Shown here one piece after another: positions 17,322 through 26,542 of a stretch of 64,000 bases of DNA. The notes beneath the pieces were generated by a model. It had not been told where the DNA came from. It ran no database searches and saw only the letters and a program-made list of their open reading frames with translations. Numbering within the stretch: position 1 is the stretch's first letter; the number at the start of each line of letters is the position of its first letter. The stretch lies in contig NZ_CP013862.1 of the NCBI RefSeq assembly GCF_001307805.1, positions 3,286,001-3,350,000 on the forward strand, read 5' to 3'. The position numbers were made by a program, and so were the translations under genes. The DNA is from Lentibacillus amyloliquefaciens. Its GTDB lineage: Bacteria > Bacillota > Bacilli > Bacillales > Amphibacillaceae.

Positions 17322-17896
17322 TCACTTAATTGTAACCCTCTTGATTTCTCTTTCCTCAAGTGTTTTTCTAGTAAATAATCTCGGGCGTCAATCACATCCC
17401 GAGTAATTGTATCTTACATGTTTTATGCGCAATCAAAAAAGAAAAACTGAAAGGATGAGTTACATTCCCTATCAGTTTTTTTAATTTGTCTGTATTTAAA
17501 CTAATTCAACTTGCTCCATGATATCAAACTCTGCACCCTGATATTCTTTAATATCACTGGGGCATAAAGGTAGGTATCGTATTTAAAATCCCAACTATAC
17601 CATACTTATTCAAAACGGATAATCGATTCACAGCATCATCAATTTCTTTAGGGTATTGATTTCAAATGCCCGATATCGCACACTGGGCGGTATGTTTTAT
17701 GAATTATGTGATGAAAGTTATGATCCGATTGGGCTCTGGCGTTACAGCAGTTAATCAAGCTTCCCGGAAGATACCCTCAAAAAGGCGAATAATAAAATGC
17801 AGCAACTCACCAAAAGTCAACTACAACAATTAATTGCGAATCTGCCCAATTATATCAAGGTACACCTGCCTGTTTCAGTCTGCGAAAGTCGAGTTG
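17322..17896. other. Decayed region with terminator and gene relics
   Basis: A hairpin with arms AAAAACTGA and TCAGTTTTT at 17442-17482 is a plausible terminator. On the minus strand 17516-17660 reads as broken protein sequence: PKEIDDAVNRLSVLNKYGI, then in another frame DIKEYQGAEFDIMEQVELV and a stop. On the plus strand near 17690-17750 a short piece reads GGMFYELCDESYDPIGLWRY. These appear to be remnants of lost genes; none is recognised. Confidence 0.4.
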
Positions 17897-18682
17897 TTAA
17901 TTTAAATTTTCCACTGCGTAATCTGCTTCTTCTTGTGTGAATTTTTCCCCGTAATCTGAAGATAATTGATCCCTGATTGCTTCAAGCGACATATCCATTG
18001 ATTCTTGATAACTTTTTGCAGATTCTAGTGCGTTCTCATTCCAATCTGCTTCTATATTATCCGCAGCGTATTGTGCTTCTTCATCTGTAAATTTTTCTCC
18101 GTGCTCCGATGTCAATTGGTCGTATATACCCGCTTTAGACATATGCATAGTCTCACTGTAATTTTCCGCTGACTTCAATGCGTTGTCGTTCCAATCAGCC
18201 TCAATATTGTCAATTGCATACTGAGCTGCGTCATCCGGGAATTGGTCACCATATTCGGATGTCAACTGGTCAAAAATCCCGGCTTTAGACATGTGCATCA
18301 TATCTGAATAGTTTTCTGCTGAATTTAATGCAGATGTGTGCTCGGTTGGAACATCGTCTTCTGTGTTTGTTTCTTCAACAGGATCAGGTTCATTACTTTC
18401 TTCTGTTTCTTGAGGCTCTTCTTCAACTTGTTCAGCTTCTGTATTTTCTTCTGGTGGATTATTATCTTCTTCTACTACTTCTTGATCGGCTTCCTCCTCC
18501 TCGGCTTCAGATGAAGCAATGTCAGAATTACCGGTTGGTATTGCTAAACCTATAATAAAAAGACCAACACCGACCATTAAAACAACTTTTCCTGGCTTTT
18601 TTTCACCCTTTTTCAAGGCTAAAATTAAGACTGCACCAACTATAATAATTATGAATCCGATTGCACCTATAAATGCACTCAT
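17897..18682 (-). CDS. Membrane-anchored Ltp-repeat protein
   Basis: 261 residues with two membrane segments at the N-terminus (about residues 4-23 and 32-48), a long acidic Glu/Pro/Thr linker (about 57-115), and three C-terminal Ltp repeats of about 47 residues. Each repeat has the pattern SAxxYxxxMxMSxxxIxDQLxSxxGxxFxxxxAxYAxxN. Ltp (host cell surface-exposed lipoprotein) repeats are known from phage-encoded superinfection-exclusion lipoproteins such as Ltp of phage TP-J34, where they block DNA injection; here the anchor is transmembrane instead of a lipobox. A surface role is likely and a defence role is inference. GGAGGG precedes the start. Confidence 0.85.
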   Translation of the reverse strand: MSAFIGAIGFIIIIVGAVLILALKKGEKKPGKVVLMVGVGLFIIGLAIPTGNSDIASSEAEEEEADQEVVEEDNNPPEENTEAEQVEEEPQETEESNEPDPVEETNTEDDVPTEHTSALNSAENYSDMMHMSKAGIFDQLTSEYGDQFPDDAAQYAIDNIEADWNDNALKSAENYSETMHMSKAGIYDQLTSEHGEKFTDEEAQYAADNIEADWNENALESAKSYQESMDMSLEAIRDQLSSDYGEKFTQEEADYAVENLN

Positions 18683-18828
18683 GTAAACCCTCCATTTATG
18701 TAATTAGGTCTATTTTACTGGATAAAATGTACTATTACAAGATTAAAAAAATAAACCCATCTACAGATCTTATTTCGTGGCAGCCGGGGGTTGGCGCAGG
18801 TTATCGTTTTACACAATTATTAAGACGC

Positions 18829-18841
18829 GGGGACTGTCCCC
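18829..18841. repeat. GGGGAC-TG-TCCCC palindrome flanking array 2 (left)
   Basis: GGGGACTGTCCCC with GCG/AC context lies 33 bases before the first ATGGGC unit of array 2. A matching palindrome lies just after the array at 19052-19064. Confidence 0.6.
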
Positions 18842-18873
18842 ACTGCTTCGGGCGCGGTTTGGGGTCGTTCGAT

Positions 18874-19046
18874 ATGGGCTGGAGATTGGTCAACATGGGC
18901 GGGTGAGGGCGTGATATGGGCGCGAAAATGGAAACATGGGCCGGAGCGTGTGTAATATGGGCGGGAAAGCGACAACATGGGCGCGAAAACGGAAGTATGG
19001 GCGGGAAGTCATTCATCATGGGCGGCAGAACAGTCAACATGGGCTG
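18874..19046 (+). repeat. ATGGGC array 2 (9 units, 20-21 bp)
   Basis: Cores start at 18874, 18895, 18916, 18936, 18957, 18977, 18997, 19018 and 19039. Both borders carry a GGGGACTGTCCCC palindrome, so here the array looks like a bounded cassette. It lies between the 5' end of the Ltp gene and the 3' end of the TPP enzyme gene. Confidence 0.87.
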
Positions 19047-19069
19047 GGAGCGGGGACTGTCCCCGCTCC
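19047..19069. terminator. Strong GC hairpin after the TPP enzyme gene
   Basis: GGAGCGGGGA, loop CTG and TCCCCGCTCC form a 10-bp GC-rich stem just 3' of the minus-strand gene ending at 19075. There is no T-run, so it may be a repeat border as much as a terminator. Confidence 0.5.
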
Positions 19070-19074
19070 TCCCA

Positions 19075-20769
19075 TTAGCTTCCAGGGCGGAAAGTGTTAA
19101 TGTATGATTCTGCTTCCTCGTATGGTTCGTTTGTTGGGCCGACTGCTTCCATGTCGACGACAATCATGGATGGTTTCCGTTTTGCGATGGCCGTTTCCAG
19201 TGCGGCTGTAAATGTATCAGCCGATGTGACTTTTTTGGCTTCAAAGCCCATCGATTCGCTCATTTTCACATAATCCGGATATTCCAGGTCGACGGCATGA
19301 GTCCGCCCGTATGCGGCAGATTGCAGATAGCGCAGGATACCGTAGCCGCCATCGTCAAACAGAACAATGACCAGAGGCAATTTTTCCTGGGCAGCAGTGG
19401 CAAGCTCACCCGCATTGACCATGAAACCACCGTCACCTGCCATCAATACGACAAGGCGATTTTCATCCGCTATTTGTGCCCCGATGGCAGTTGGCAGCCC
19501 TTGCCCGATACCGCCTCCGGAAGCAAAAATGGATGTCCGCGGTTCATAAATATCAATCAGCCGGTTTCCCCACAGATAAGCGGGTATTGTGACATCACGG
19601 ACAAGAATAGCATTATCCGGCATGAGTCTGCGCATACTGTCGGCAAATTCATCATACGGGGCAACAGCTTCACGTAATTCCGTGCGCACTTGATTGCGCA
19701 CAGATTTGACTTTTTCTATAAAGGTCGGCTCGGTTGACGACGCTTGATCACCAATCAGCCGGTTAAGTTGTTTCAGTACTTGTTTGGCGTCACCGACAAG
19801 TCCATAGGTTGTTTCATAGTTTAGATTCAAGGCTTCCGGATCCGCATTAATCCCAATATGTTCTGCGGGAATTGGCGTTGTCCAGTCATTGGTTTCGTCA
19901 CCGCGGAAGTGGGTTCCGATGCTGATAAGCAGATCCGATTTTTCAAATAACCCTTCAACCGCCGGATCTGCAGCGAAATTGCCGATGCAGAGCGGATAGT
20001 TTTCTGGAATCGCCCCCTTACCTGATTCGCTGGTGACGACTGCTGGCTGAAGCTTGTCGGTGAACTGCTTGAGTACTTGTGTTGCATCTGCCTTAATAAC
20101 ACCGCCGCCGACCCAGACAATCGGTCTTTTTGCTTCTAGAATTTTTTTAATTAATGCTTCCGGAATAATGTTTTCATCGTCAGTCGGTTCAGCTTTTTTG
20201 ACATGCCCGCTGAAATCTATGACAGTCGTCTCAGGAATTATCATTGTCTGTAAATCAGTCGGGACGGATACGGTTATCGGCCCCAGAGGTGGCTTAAATG
20301 CTTCATTAATCGATTGCGAAATCAATGCGCCGGTTTGCTCAGCCTGTTTCAATAAATGTGCTTTTTTGCCGGCACCCGTCATCATCGACAGCTGGTCTTT
20401 TGCTTCGTGGATGTAGCGCTTTTTCTTTCCAATGTAATTTGACGCGACTTCACCTGTAATATGTAAGAGCGGTGTTCCCTGGTTCCACGATTCGGTAAGT
20501 GCTCCGGCAGCGTTTCCCGCACCTGCTCCTGTGCTTGTCAGGACAACACCCAGCTTTCCTGTTGCACGGGCATAGCCATCTGCCATATTGACCGCTCCGC
20601 TTTCTCCTCGGGCAGGCACTAGCCGAATCGACCCCTCGCGTACAATGGCGTCGTATATCGGCATGTTATGAATGCTCACAATGCCATAAACGACTTCAAC
20701 GCCAGCCTTGACAAGCTGTTCAACAATGGCGTCGGCTGTTGTGAAAGTTTTTTGATCTGTGCTGTTCAT
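19075..20769 (-). CDS. Thiamine pyrophosphate-dependent decarboxylase/synthase family enzyme
   Basis: A 564-residue enzyme of the acetolactate synthase/2-oxoacid decarboxylase superfamily. It has an N-terminal PYR domain with the catalytic Glu in ARGESGAVNMADGYAR (about residues 53-68), a central domain (IVWVGGGVIKAD, about 215), and a C-terminal PP domain with the Mg-TPP motif GDGGFMVNAGELATAAQE ending in FDDGGYG, where the usual Asn is Asp. This resembles benzoylformate or other 2-oxoacid decarboxylase-like members; the substrate cannot be told. It is divergent from an aldehyde dehydrogenase gene, with a flavin amine oxidase next, suggesting oxo-acid to aldehyde to acid chemistry. GGAGGTAAC precedes the start, and two palindromes lie in the divergent promoter region. 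Confidence 0.85.
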   Translation of the reverse strand: MNSTDQKTFTTADAIVEQLVKAGVEVVYGIVSIHNMPIYDAIVREGSIRLVPARGESGAVNMADGYARATGKLGVVLTSTGAGAGNAAGALTESWNQGTPLLHITGEVASNYIGKKKRYIHEAKDQLSMMTGAGKKAHLLKQAEQTGALISQSINEAFKPPLGPITVSVPTDLQTMIIPETTVIDFSGHVKKAEPTDDENIIPEALIKKILEAKRPIVWVGGGVIKADATQVLKQFTDKLQPAVVTSESGKGAIPENYPLCIGNFAADPAVEGLFEKSDLLISIGTHFRGDETNDWTTPIPAEHIGINADPEALNLNYETTYGLVGDAKQVLKQLNRLIGDQASSTEPTFIEKVKSVRNQVRTELREAVAPYDEFADSMRRLMPDNAILVRDVTIPAYLWGNRLIDIYEPRTSIFASGGGIGQGLPTAIGAQIADENRLVVLMAGDGGFMVNAGELATAAQEKLPLVIVLFDDGGYGILRYLQSAAYGRTHAVDLEYPDYVKMSESMGFEAKKVTSADTFTAALETAIAKRKPSMIVVDMEAVGPTNEPYEEAESYINTFRPGS

Positions 20770-20893
20770 CTTGTTACCTCCATTTGTTTCGGTTTAATAG
20801 TTGTTATATATTAGATTTTTTGCATTCGACTGACTGGTAGAAAGTACATTTATTTATGTTACCATGAATAGATATCTTGTCAAATTTTGCTTA

Positions 20894-20913
20894 AATACTG
20901 ATGTGTCAGTATT
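20894..20913. promoter_or_regulatory. Palindrome AATACTGA-TGTG-TCAGTATT, operator candidate
   Basis: A perfect 8-bp inverted repeat with a 4-base centre in the divergent spacer between the TPP enzyme and aldehyde dehydrogenase genes. Its size and spacing suit a TetR-type dimer. No regulator gene is adjacent. Confidence 0.5.
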
Positions 20914-20952
20914 TGACGATTAGAAGGTGAAAGGTTAAGCTTATTGATGTTA

Positions 20953-20991
20953 AAACATTCTATCAAAAAGCAATCGATTGATAGAATGTTT
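20953..20991. promoter_or_regulatory. 14-bp inverted repeat upstream of aldehyde dehydrogenase
   Basis: AAACATTCTATCAA and its exact reverse complement are separated by 11 bases; a third half-site-like TTTGATAGAGT follows near 21025. This may be an operator or a transcript hairpin 70 bases ahead of the gene. Confidence 0.5.
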
Positions 20992-21060
20992 CGTCAGACG
21001 ATGACTAATATCTGACATAATCGTTTGATAGAGTAAGTGAACATCCGGGGGGTAAATAAA

Positions 21061-22533
21061 ATGAAGTATTTAAATATGTTCTTTGATGGTCAATGGACCG
21101 ATTCAAAAGATTATAAGCAAAGAGACATCCTCAATCCTGCCAATGGTGAGGTCATCGCAAAGGCGTCGGAAGGCACGGCTGAAGACGCTAAAAAAGCGAT
21201 CACAGCGGCCAGGAAGGCGTTTGATGCGGGTGATTGGCCGGATATGGCACCAGCTGAGCGGTCGGCATTTTTGTACAGGGTTGCGGCTGAAATCGATTCA
21301 CATCATGATGAATTAACGCGGCTTGAAACATTGGATAATGGTAAAACACTTGCTGAAGCCGGTTATGATGTCAGTGATGCCGCAGACTGTTTCCGGTATT
21401 ACGCAGGGCTGATTCGGAAACCCGAGGGTCAGGCATATGATGCGCCTGACGATATCCAGACAATGGTCGTGCATGAGCCGATTGGTGTGTGCGGTTTAAT
21501 TGTCCCGTGGAATTTTCCGTTGCTGATGAGCGTTTGGAAAATTGCTCCCGCACTAGCCGCGGGAAACACTGTTATCCTTAAGCCATCAGAAGTGACCCCG
21601 GTCACGGCCGTGAAGCTTTTCGAAATCTTTGAAGCTGCCGGAATGCCTAAAGGCACTGTAAACCTTGTACTGGGAAGCGGCGCAACTGCAGGCAATGAAC
21701 TGGCCGAAAGTCATCATGTTGATAAAATTTCATTTACAGGTGGAACGAAAACAGGCAGAACGATTATGAAAGCAGCGGCCGGGAATCTGAAAAAGATATC
21801 GCTGGAGCTGGGGGGCAAATCACCGAATATTGTGTTTGCCGATGCCGATTTAGACACGGCTGTTGACCATGCTTTGTATGGTATATTTTTTGGGGCTGGA
21901 CAGGTTTGCTCGTCAGGGTCGCGTATATTGGTTGAAGATAGCATCCACGATCAATTTGTGGAGCGATTTGCTGAACGGGCTAAAAACATTAAAGTTGGTC
22001 CCGGTGACGATACGCAGTCGGAAATGGGGCCGCTTGTCAGCGAAGCGCATATGAATAATGTTCTTGACTACATCGCCGCCGGAAAAGATGAAGGTGCACG
22101 GCTTGTATGTGGCGGAAACCGCATCGAAACGGGCGCATTTAAAAATGGCTATTTTGTTGAACCAACGGCGTTTACCGGCACAACGGAAGATATGACTATT
22201 GTCCAGGAAGAAATTTTTGGTCCGGTTGCTGTTTTTCAGACTTTCAGCGATGAGAAAGACGCGGTCCGGCTCGCAAATAACACCAATTACGGACTGGCCG
22301 GGAGTGTCTTTACCAGTGATAGCGCTAAAGCATTAAGGGTCATTAAAAAGGTTCGTGCAGGCATCACATGGGTGAACACCTACCATACGACGTATAATGA
22401 TTCGCCTTGGGGCGGCTATAAACAGAGCGGGATCGGCCGCAGCCTCGGTACTTATGGTCTGGAGGAATACCAGGAAGTAAAGCAAATCAATATCAGCCAG
22501 CAAGTTGAACGCTCCGGATGGTTCTCCGAGTAA
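21061..22533 (+). CDS. NAD-dependent aldehyde dehydrogenase (betaine-aldehyde-dehydrogenase-like)
   Basis: 490 residues, full length for the ALDH superfamily. Visible are the Asn of PWNFPL (about residue 155), the NAD-binding FTGGTKTG, the catalytic Glu in ELGGKSPN (about 253), the catalytic Cys in GQVCSSGSR (about 287), and EEIFGPV (about 385). The enzyme oxidises an aldehyde to the acid; overall it resembles GbsA/BetB-type enzymes, but substrate assignment from sequence is weak. The start ATG 21061 follows GGGGGG, whereas the longer frame at 21037 would contain that site. A flavin amine oxidase-like gene follows in the same direction after 61 bases, so it probably handles the aldehyde made by its neighbours. 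Confidence 0.9.
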   Translation: MKYLNMFFDGQWTDSKDYKQRDILNPANGEVIAKASEGTAEDAKKAITAARKAFDAGDWPDMAPAERSAFLYRVAAEIDSHHDELTRLETLDNGKTLAEAGYDVSDAADCFRYYAGLIRKPEGQAYDAPDDIQTMVVHEPIGVCGLIVPWNFPLLMSVWKIAPALAAGNTVILKPSEVTPVTAVKLFEIFEAAGMPKGTVNLVLGSGATAGNELAESHHVDKISFTGGTKTGRTIMKAAAGNLKKISLELGGKSPNIVFADADLDTAVDHALYGIFFGAGQVCSSGSRILVEDSIHDQFVERFAERAKNIKVGPGDDTQSEMGPLVSEAHMNNVLDYIAAGKDEGARLVCGGNRIETGAFKNGYFVEPTAFTGTTEDMTIVQEEIFGPVAVFQTFSDEKDAVRLANNTNYGLAGSVFTSDSAKALRVIKKVRAGITWVNTYHTTYNDSPWGGYKQSGIGRSLGTYGLEEYQEVKQINISQQVERSGWFSE

Positions 22534-22594
22534 CCAAACTAAAGAGACATTCAGGCTGGTTGCTATTAGATACCGAATACTGGAGGGGACAACC

Positions 22595-24360
22595 ATGACA
22601 CATTCAAGAATTGAAATGGATCACATCACACACAAAACAGGTAAAGCGGATTGTCTGTCGATTGATACAGCCATCATTGGTGCGGGGGTATCCGGTTTAT
22701 ATGCCGGGTATCGCTTGCTGTCGGGCGATTTCATGAATGATAAGCATCGTCCTGATTCAGTGCACATTTTTGAGATGGACACCCGGGTAGGCGGCCGGCT
22801 GGAGTCGATTACATTACCTGATATGAACGTAACGGGGGAAATGGGGGGCATGCATTATGATACCTCATACAACATTACGACGACATTGATCGAGGACATT
22901 TTTCAGCTTCATCACACGCCTTTTCCGTCGGGTGATCCAAACGATTATCTCTACTACTTGCGAGGAAAGCATTTTAAAGGAGATGAATGGGCGCGTGCAC
23001 AAGACAGGGGGAAGTGCTTGAGGTACCTTATCAATTGCGCGATGTGGACAAAGGGTATCGGTTCGATCAGCTTCTGCAAAAGATTGTGTATAACATGCTG
23101 AGGAATGATCCATGGTTTACTGAGAATTATGCAGACCGCCTTAACAAAATCAGCCATTATGCCTACGAATTTAACATTACCCGCGGGCAGTGGGATGACA
23201 TCAGGATTAATTGGACTTATTACAAACAGGGAAGTCCGTATGACGGTATGAAAATGCGCAATATCGGTTTCTGGAATGTTATAAAAGATCAGGTTGGCCA
23301 GGAAGGTTATGCGTTCATTGCTGATGCCGAGGGTTATTATTCGAACACGATGAACTGGAATGCTGCGATTGCCGTTTCGTACATGATTGGTGACGATGGT
23401 GAAGGGGACCATTACCGAACGATTGAAAATGGCTTTGATCAGCTTGCTTATGCACTTGCAAGGCATTTTACAGAGAGTGAGGGATCACAGCTTTGGATGG
23501 GTAACCGTCTTGTGACATTTGAGAAAAGTGAAGACACCGGACGACGGTACCGTCTGACGTTTTATAATGTGTATGACCAGGCATATTGGAAGGTTTACGC
23601 TGATTCTATTATTCTGGCAATGCCGAAGCGGTCGCTGGAACTGATCGATCAGCAGAACTTTTTCTTTGATTCTAATACACACCCCGCCTTAAAGCAGCAT
23701 ATGGATTCGATATTTGATATCCCATCATTTAAGCTGCTGATGGGTTTTAACGATCCATGGTGGAAAAACGATCTAGGCATTAAGGAAGGAAAAGCTTCAA
23801 CGGACTTGCCGATGAGCCAGTGTGTTTATTTTGGGACAGACCCTGACAACGCGCATTCTTTACTGCTGGCAAGCTACAACGATTACCGCACTGTCCATTT
23901 CTGGAATTCACTTATTCAGGATGAAGCTGCACGCGGCTACAGAAGCAATGATTCAGCAGATCCCGGAGAGAAACAAGTGTCGCTATTGTCAGCTCAGGAG
24001 ACGACAGTGCTCCCCGGTGTAGAAGCCCCTGCACATGTCGTTAAGGAAGCTTTAAATCAATTGAGCGAATTGCATGGGATAACGGTTCCTGACCCATATA
24101 TTGTACGGGTGAAAGACTGGTCCCGCGATCCTTATGGCGCTGGTTATCACAATTGGCGTACGTCTGCTTTATTTGAAGACATTATACCATTTATGCGTCA
24201 GCCAATTGCTGATGAATCAGTTCATATTATTGGTGATGCTTATTCCGGAAAACAAGGCTGGACTGAAGGCGCTTTTTGTGTGACGGAAAATTTGTTACAG
24301 ACGTCTTTTTTCCTTAAGAAACCGGACTGGCTGGATGAAGCGTATTATTTAGGGCTTTAA
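22595..24360 (+). pseudogene. Flavin monoamine oxidase-like oxidoreductase, frameshifted in a G-run
   Basis: The N-terminal part (from ATG 22595, ribosome site GGAGGGG) carries the FAD motif IIGAGVSGLYAGYRLL and the MAO-type EMDTRVGGRLESI followed by GEMGGMHY. Near 23005-23009 a run of five G seems to lack one base; the rest of the protein continues in another frame to TAA 24358-24360 and ends with the MAO-type GDAYSGKQGWTEGAF. Adding one G gives a continuous 588-residue enzyme. Such enzymes oxidise amines or L-amino acids (the length resembles lysine- or tryptophan-2-monooxygenase and LAAO types). This is either a real pseudogene or a homopolymer sequencing error. It probably forms a unit with the upstream aldehyde dehydrogenase. 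Confidence 0.82.
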
Positions 24361-24550
24361 GTTCTCAGTGGAATCAGTTTTGCCGTGGATCGTTATACTA
24401 ATACTCTAATTTCATGGAATATTTGTTGTATTTTGTCGTTTTTTGGGGAATAACTTAACCTTTCTCGTGTTTACGACTGGATGGTATGTGATGACGCAGT
24501 TGTTTGATTCAGCTATTTTTAGTAGTATAAGAGTTTGTCAATCGCATCGA

Positions 24551-24603
24551 CTTATCCCGCATGTAACTGGCAGTACGACCCCCACTGATTGAAGATTCAC
24601 TTT
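24551..24603 (-). repeat. Short copy of the 59525-type hairpin element
   Basis: On the minus strand this reads AAGTGAATCTTCAATCAGTG, GGGGTCGTACTGCCAGTTAC, ATGCGGGATAAG. It matches the left and right ends of the element at 59515-59665, with the middle missing. Confidence 0.6.
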
Positions 24604-24643
24604 ATCAGCAACTCGAGAACCAAAAACACAAGGAGGTTTTTTC

Positions 24644-25627
24644 TTGAAAAAGAAATCATTAGTATATGGCGGAATTTTATTACTTATTACGATGATGATT
24701 CTTAGCGGATGCAGCGGTGAGTCAGCCGATGCTGAAAAAGATCCCATTATTTTTGCGGATGAGAGTTGGGCAAGCCTTCGTTTCCATAATGAAGTTGCCG
24801 GGACTATCATTGAATCTGGATATGGTTACGAGACAGAACAACGAAAAGGTTCCGCGGCTGCCATCTTAACGGGACTCCGAGAAGGTGATGTTGATGTACA
24901 TATGGAACTGTGGAAACAAAATAATAAAGAAGCTTATGATGAGGGTATTGAAAGCGGTGATTTCGTCAAACTGTCGGTCAACTTTGATGATAACTATCAG
25001 GGCCTGTATGTGCCTACCTATGTTATTGAGGGAGACCCTGAGAGAGGGATTGAACCAATGGCGCCTGACTTAAAATATATTACAGATTTGGCCGATTATA
25101 AGGATTTATTTCAGGATCCGGAAGATAAAGAAAAAGGCCGTATTATCGGGGCTATTCCAGGATGGGAAGTGAGTGAACGGATCGCTGAAACGTTGAAAGA
25201 ATATGGTCTGGACGAGCAATTCAATTATTTTCGTCCGGGTGCCGAAGCAGCGATTAATACGTCATTGGCCGATGCGTATAAAAATGGTGAACCGTGGGTC
25301 GGTTACAACTATGAACCAAACTGGGTGATGGGAAAATACGATATGACACCGTTGCTTGAGAAGGAAGATACACCGTTATCAGCTGTTGCAGAACAGGATG
25401 TCGAGATTGTTTCTCATAAAAGTCTGCCCGAAAGAGCACCTGACGTTAGTGAATTTCTCGAAAACTATCAAACATCCAGTGCGATAGCGAATGATGCACT
25501 TGATTATATGCAGAATGAGGATGCATCAGCTGAAGATGCTGCTGTGAAATTTCTGAAAGAAGAAGAAGCACTCTGGACTGAATGGGTACCTGAAGACGTC
25601 GCTGAAAAAGTGAAAGACGAGCTTTAA
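24644..25627 (+). CDS. Glycine betaine-type ABC transporter substrate-binding lipoprotein
   Basis: A 327-residue binding protein of the OpuAC/ProX superfamily. The signal peptide ends in lipobox LSGC (Cys at about residue 23), so it is anchored outside the membrane. Mature features include a DESWASLRFHNEVAGTIIES opening, GDVDVHMELWKQN, GAIPGWEVSER and repeated Trp residues of the kind that form aromatic cages for quaternary ammonium groups. The start is TTG 24644 behind AAGGAGG. No permease or ATPase gene is adjacent, which is unusual; it may feed a transporter encoded elsewhere. The ligand could be glycine betaine, choline, carnitine or a related solute. Confidence 0.87.
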   Translation: MKKKSLVYGGILLLITMMILSGCSGESADAEKDPIIFADESWASLRFHNEVAGTIIESGYGYETEQRKGSAAAILTGLREGDVDVHMELWKQNNKEAYDEGIESGDFVKLSVNFDDNYQGLYVPTYVIEGDPERGIEPMAPDLKYITDLADYKDLFQDPEDKEKGRIIGAIPGWEVSERIAETLKEYGLDEQFNYFRPGAEAAINTSLADAYKNGEPWVGYNYEPNWVMGKYDMTPLLEKEDTPLSAVAEQDVEIVSHKSLPERAPDVSEFLENYQTSSAIANDALDYMQNEDASAEDAAVKFLKEEEALWTEWVPEDVAEKVKDEL

Positions 25628-25689
25628 TATGTGATTAAAGTTGGATCTCTGTTATTATGCGGATTTTGTCATAATAAGAATTGATTGGA

Positions 25690-25728
25690 AGGCTGCTGGC
25701 TTGAATAAAGCTGGCGGCTTTTTTGTTT
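25690..25728 (+). terminator. Terminator (dispersed CTGGCGGCTTTTTT type)
   Basis: GCTGCTGGCTT pairs with AAGCTGGCGGC (with GU pairs) and is followed by TTTTTTG, ending the binding-protein gene. Its sequence resembles the terminators at 41317 and 42560. Confidence 0.75.
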
Positions 25729-25841
25729 TAAATGAAAGATCATTCAAAAGTGATTATCGCATGTAATTTGTACCAATGATTGCATGGCGGAAGGTTTTAC
25801 CACTCTCTATAGAACAATTTACCATTATCACTAAAAACTTC

Positions 25842-25935
25842 ATGGGCTGGAAAGTGAGAGGTATGGGCGGGTAGCTGCTCATCATGGGCGGGAATGCGGC
25901 AACATGGGCTGGAGAGCGAATGACATGGGCGGCAG
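25842..25935 (+). repeat. ATGGGC array 3 (5 units)
   Basis: Cores start at 25842, 25863, 25884, 25904 and 25925. It lies between the 3' ends of two convergent genes (binding protein and BCCT transporter). Confidence 0.83.
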
Positions 25936-26004
25936 CACGGCATTTAATTATTGAGGGGAGGATAAAGTGAAACTTCATTCAGCGGAATGATTTTCTCCGT
26001 TGAA

Positions 26005-26085
26005 TGTTAGTTGAACAGAATCGGGCATTTATGGTCAGTTAGCCGCCGTTTTTTGGCGGTTTACTGATCATTATATGCGGGGAAA
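26005..26085 (+). repeat. Hairpin element related to 59580-59665
   Basis: It shares the pattern GTTAGNTGAACNGAATCGG, CATTTA, then a stem (here CCGCC-GTTTTTT-GGCGG) and an ATATGCGGGG end with the element at 59556-59665. The stem sequence differs but the architecture is kept. Confidence 0.5.
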
Positions 26086-26104
26086 AAAGGACCGAGAAGT
26101 TCGA

Positions 26105-26390
26105 GGCGGCGCCGTTTCGAGCACAGAAAAACTTCCCCCGAATTTACATCGCACGAAGGAAAAGCGTATTTCTTTTCCAAGGAGCGGAATGTATGTCTTC
26201 AGATAATGAGCATAAGGAATACTTCCCTGAATCCGCATCGCACGCGAGCATTAGTGGTTTCCTTTTCCAAGAAACGTAAAAGCAAGCCAGCGAGCTTCTC
26301 GCGTGTTGTGGTGACTTCTGCGCCCACCACAGGACGTGGGCGGTTTTAGCAGAAGCTCCTCTATCGACGTGTCATTTTTCCCGGACTTTT
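26105..26390. repeat. Structured intergenic repeat with GTTTTAGCAGAAG end
   Basis: No gene is seen here. The stretch contains two similar sub-blocks (TTCCCCCGAATTTACATCGC and TTCCCTGAATCCGCATCGCA, each followed by a TTTCCTTTTCCAAG-like piece) and a hairpin GCCCACCACAGGACGTGGGC inside CTTCTG...CAGAAG at 26308-26356. I recall similar repeats in other Bacillaceae genomes, but cannot check. Confidence 0.5.
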
Positions 26391-26542
26391 TGAACGACCT
26401 TTTAAAAATACTTTCTCATTAAAACACGTAAAACGATCTGTACGGCTTAATAACGTACTGCAGGACAATGCAGAAGCTTAGCCTATGTACATTTATTTAC
26501 CAATGAGACCCGGGACCCTGAGCTATTATTTAGCCGGGTGTT

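Noticed and set aside
26105..26390. Structured RNA or riboswitch in the spacer ahead of the BCCT gene end
   Set aside because: The region lies 3' of two convergent genes and consists of repeated sub-blocks, so a repeat explains it better than a riboswitch.
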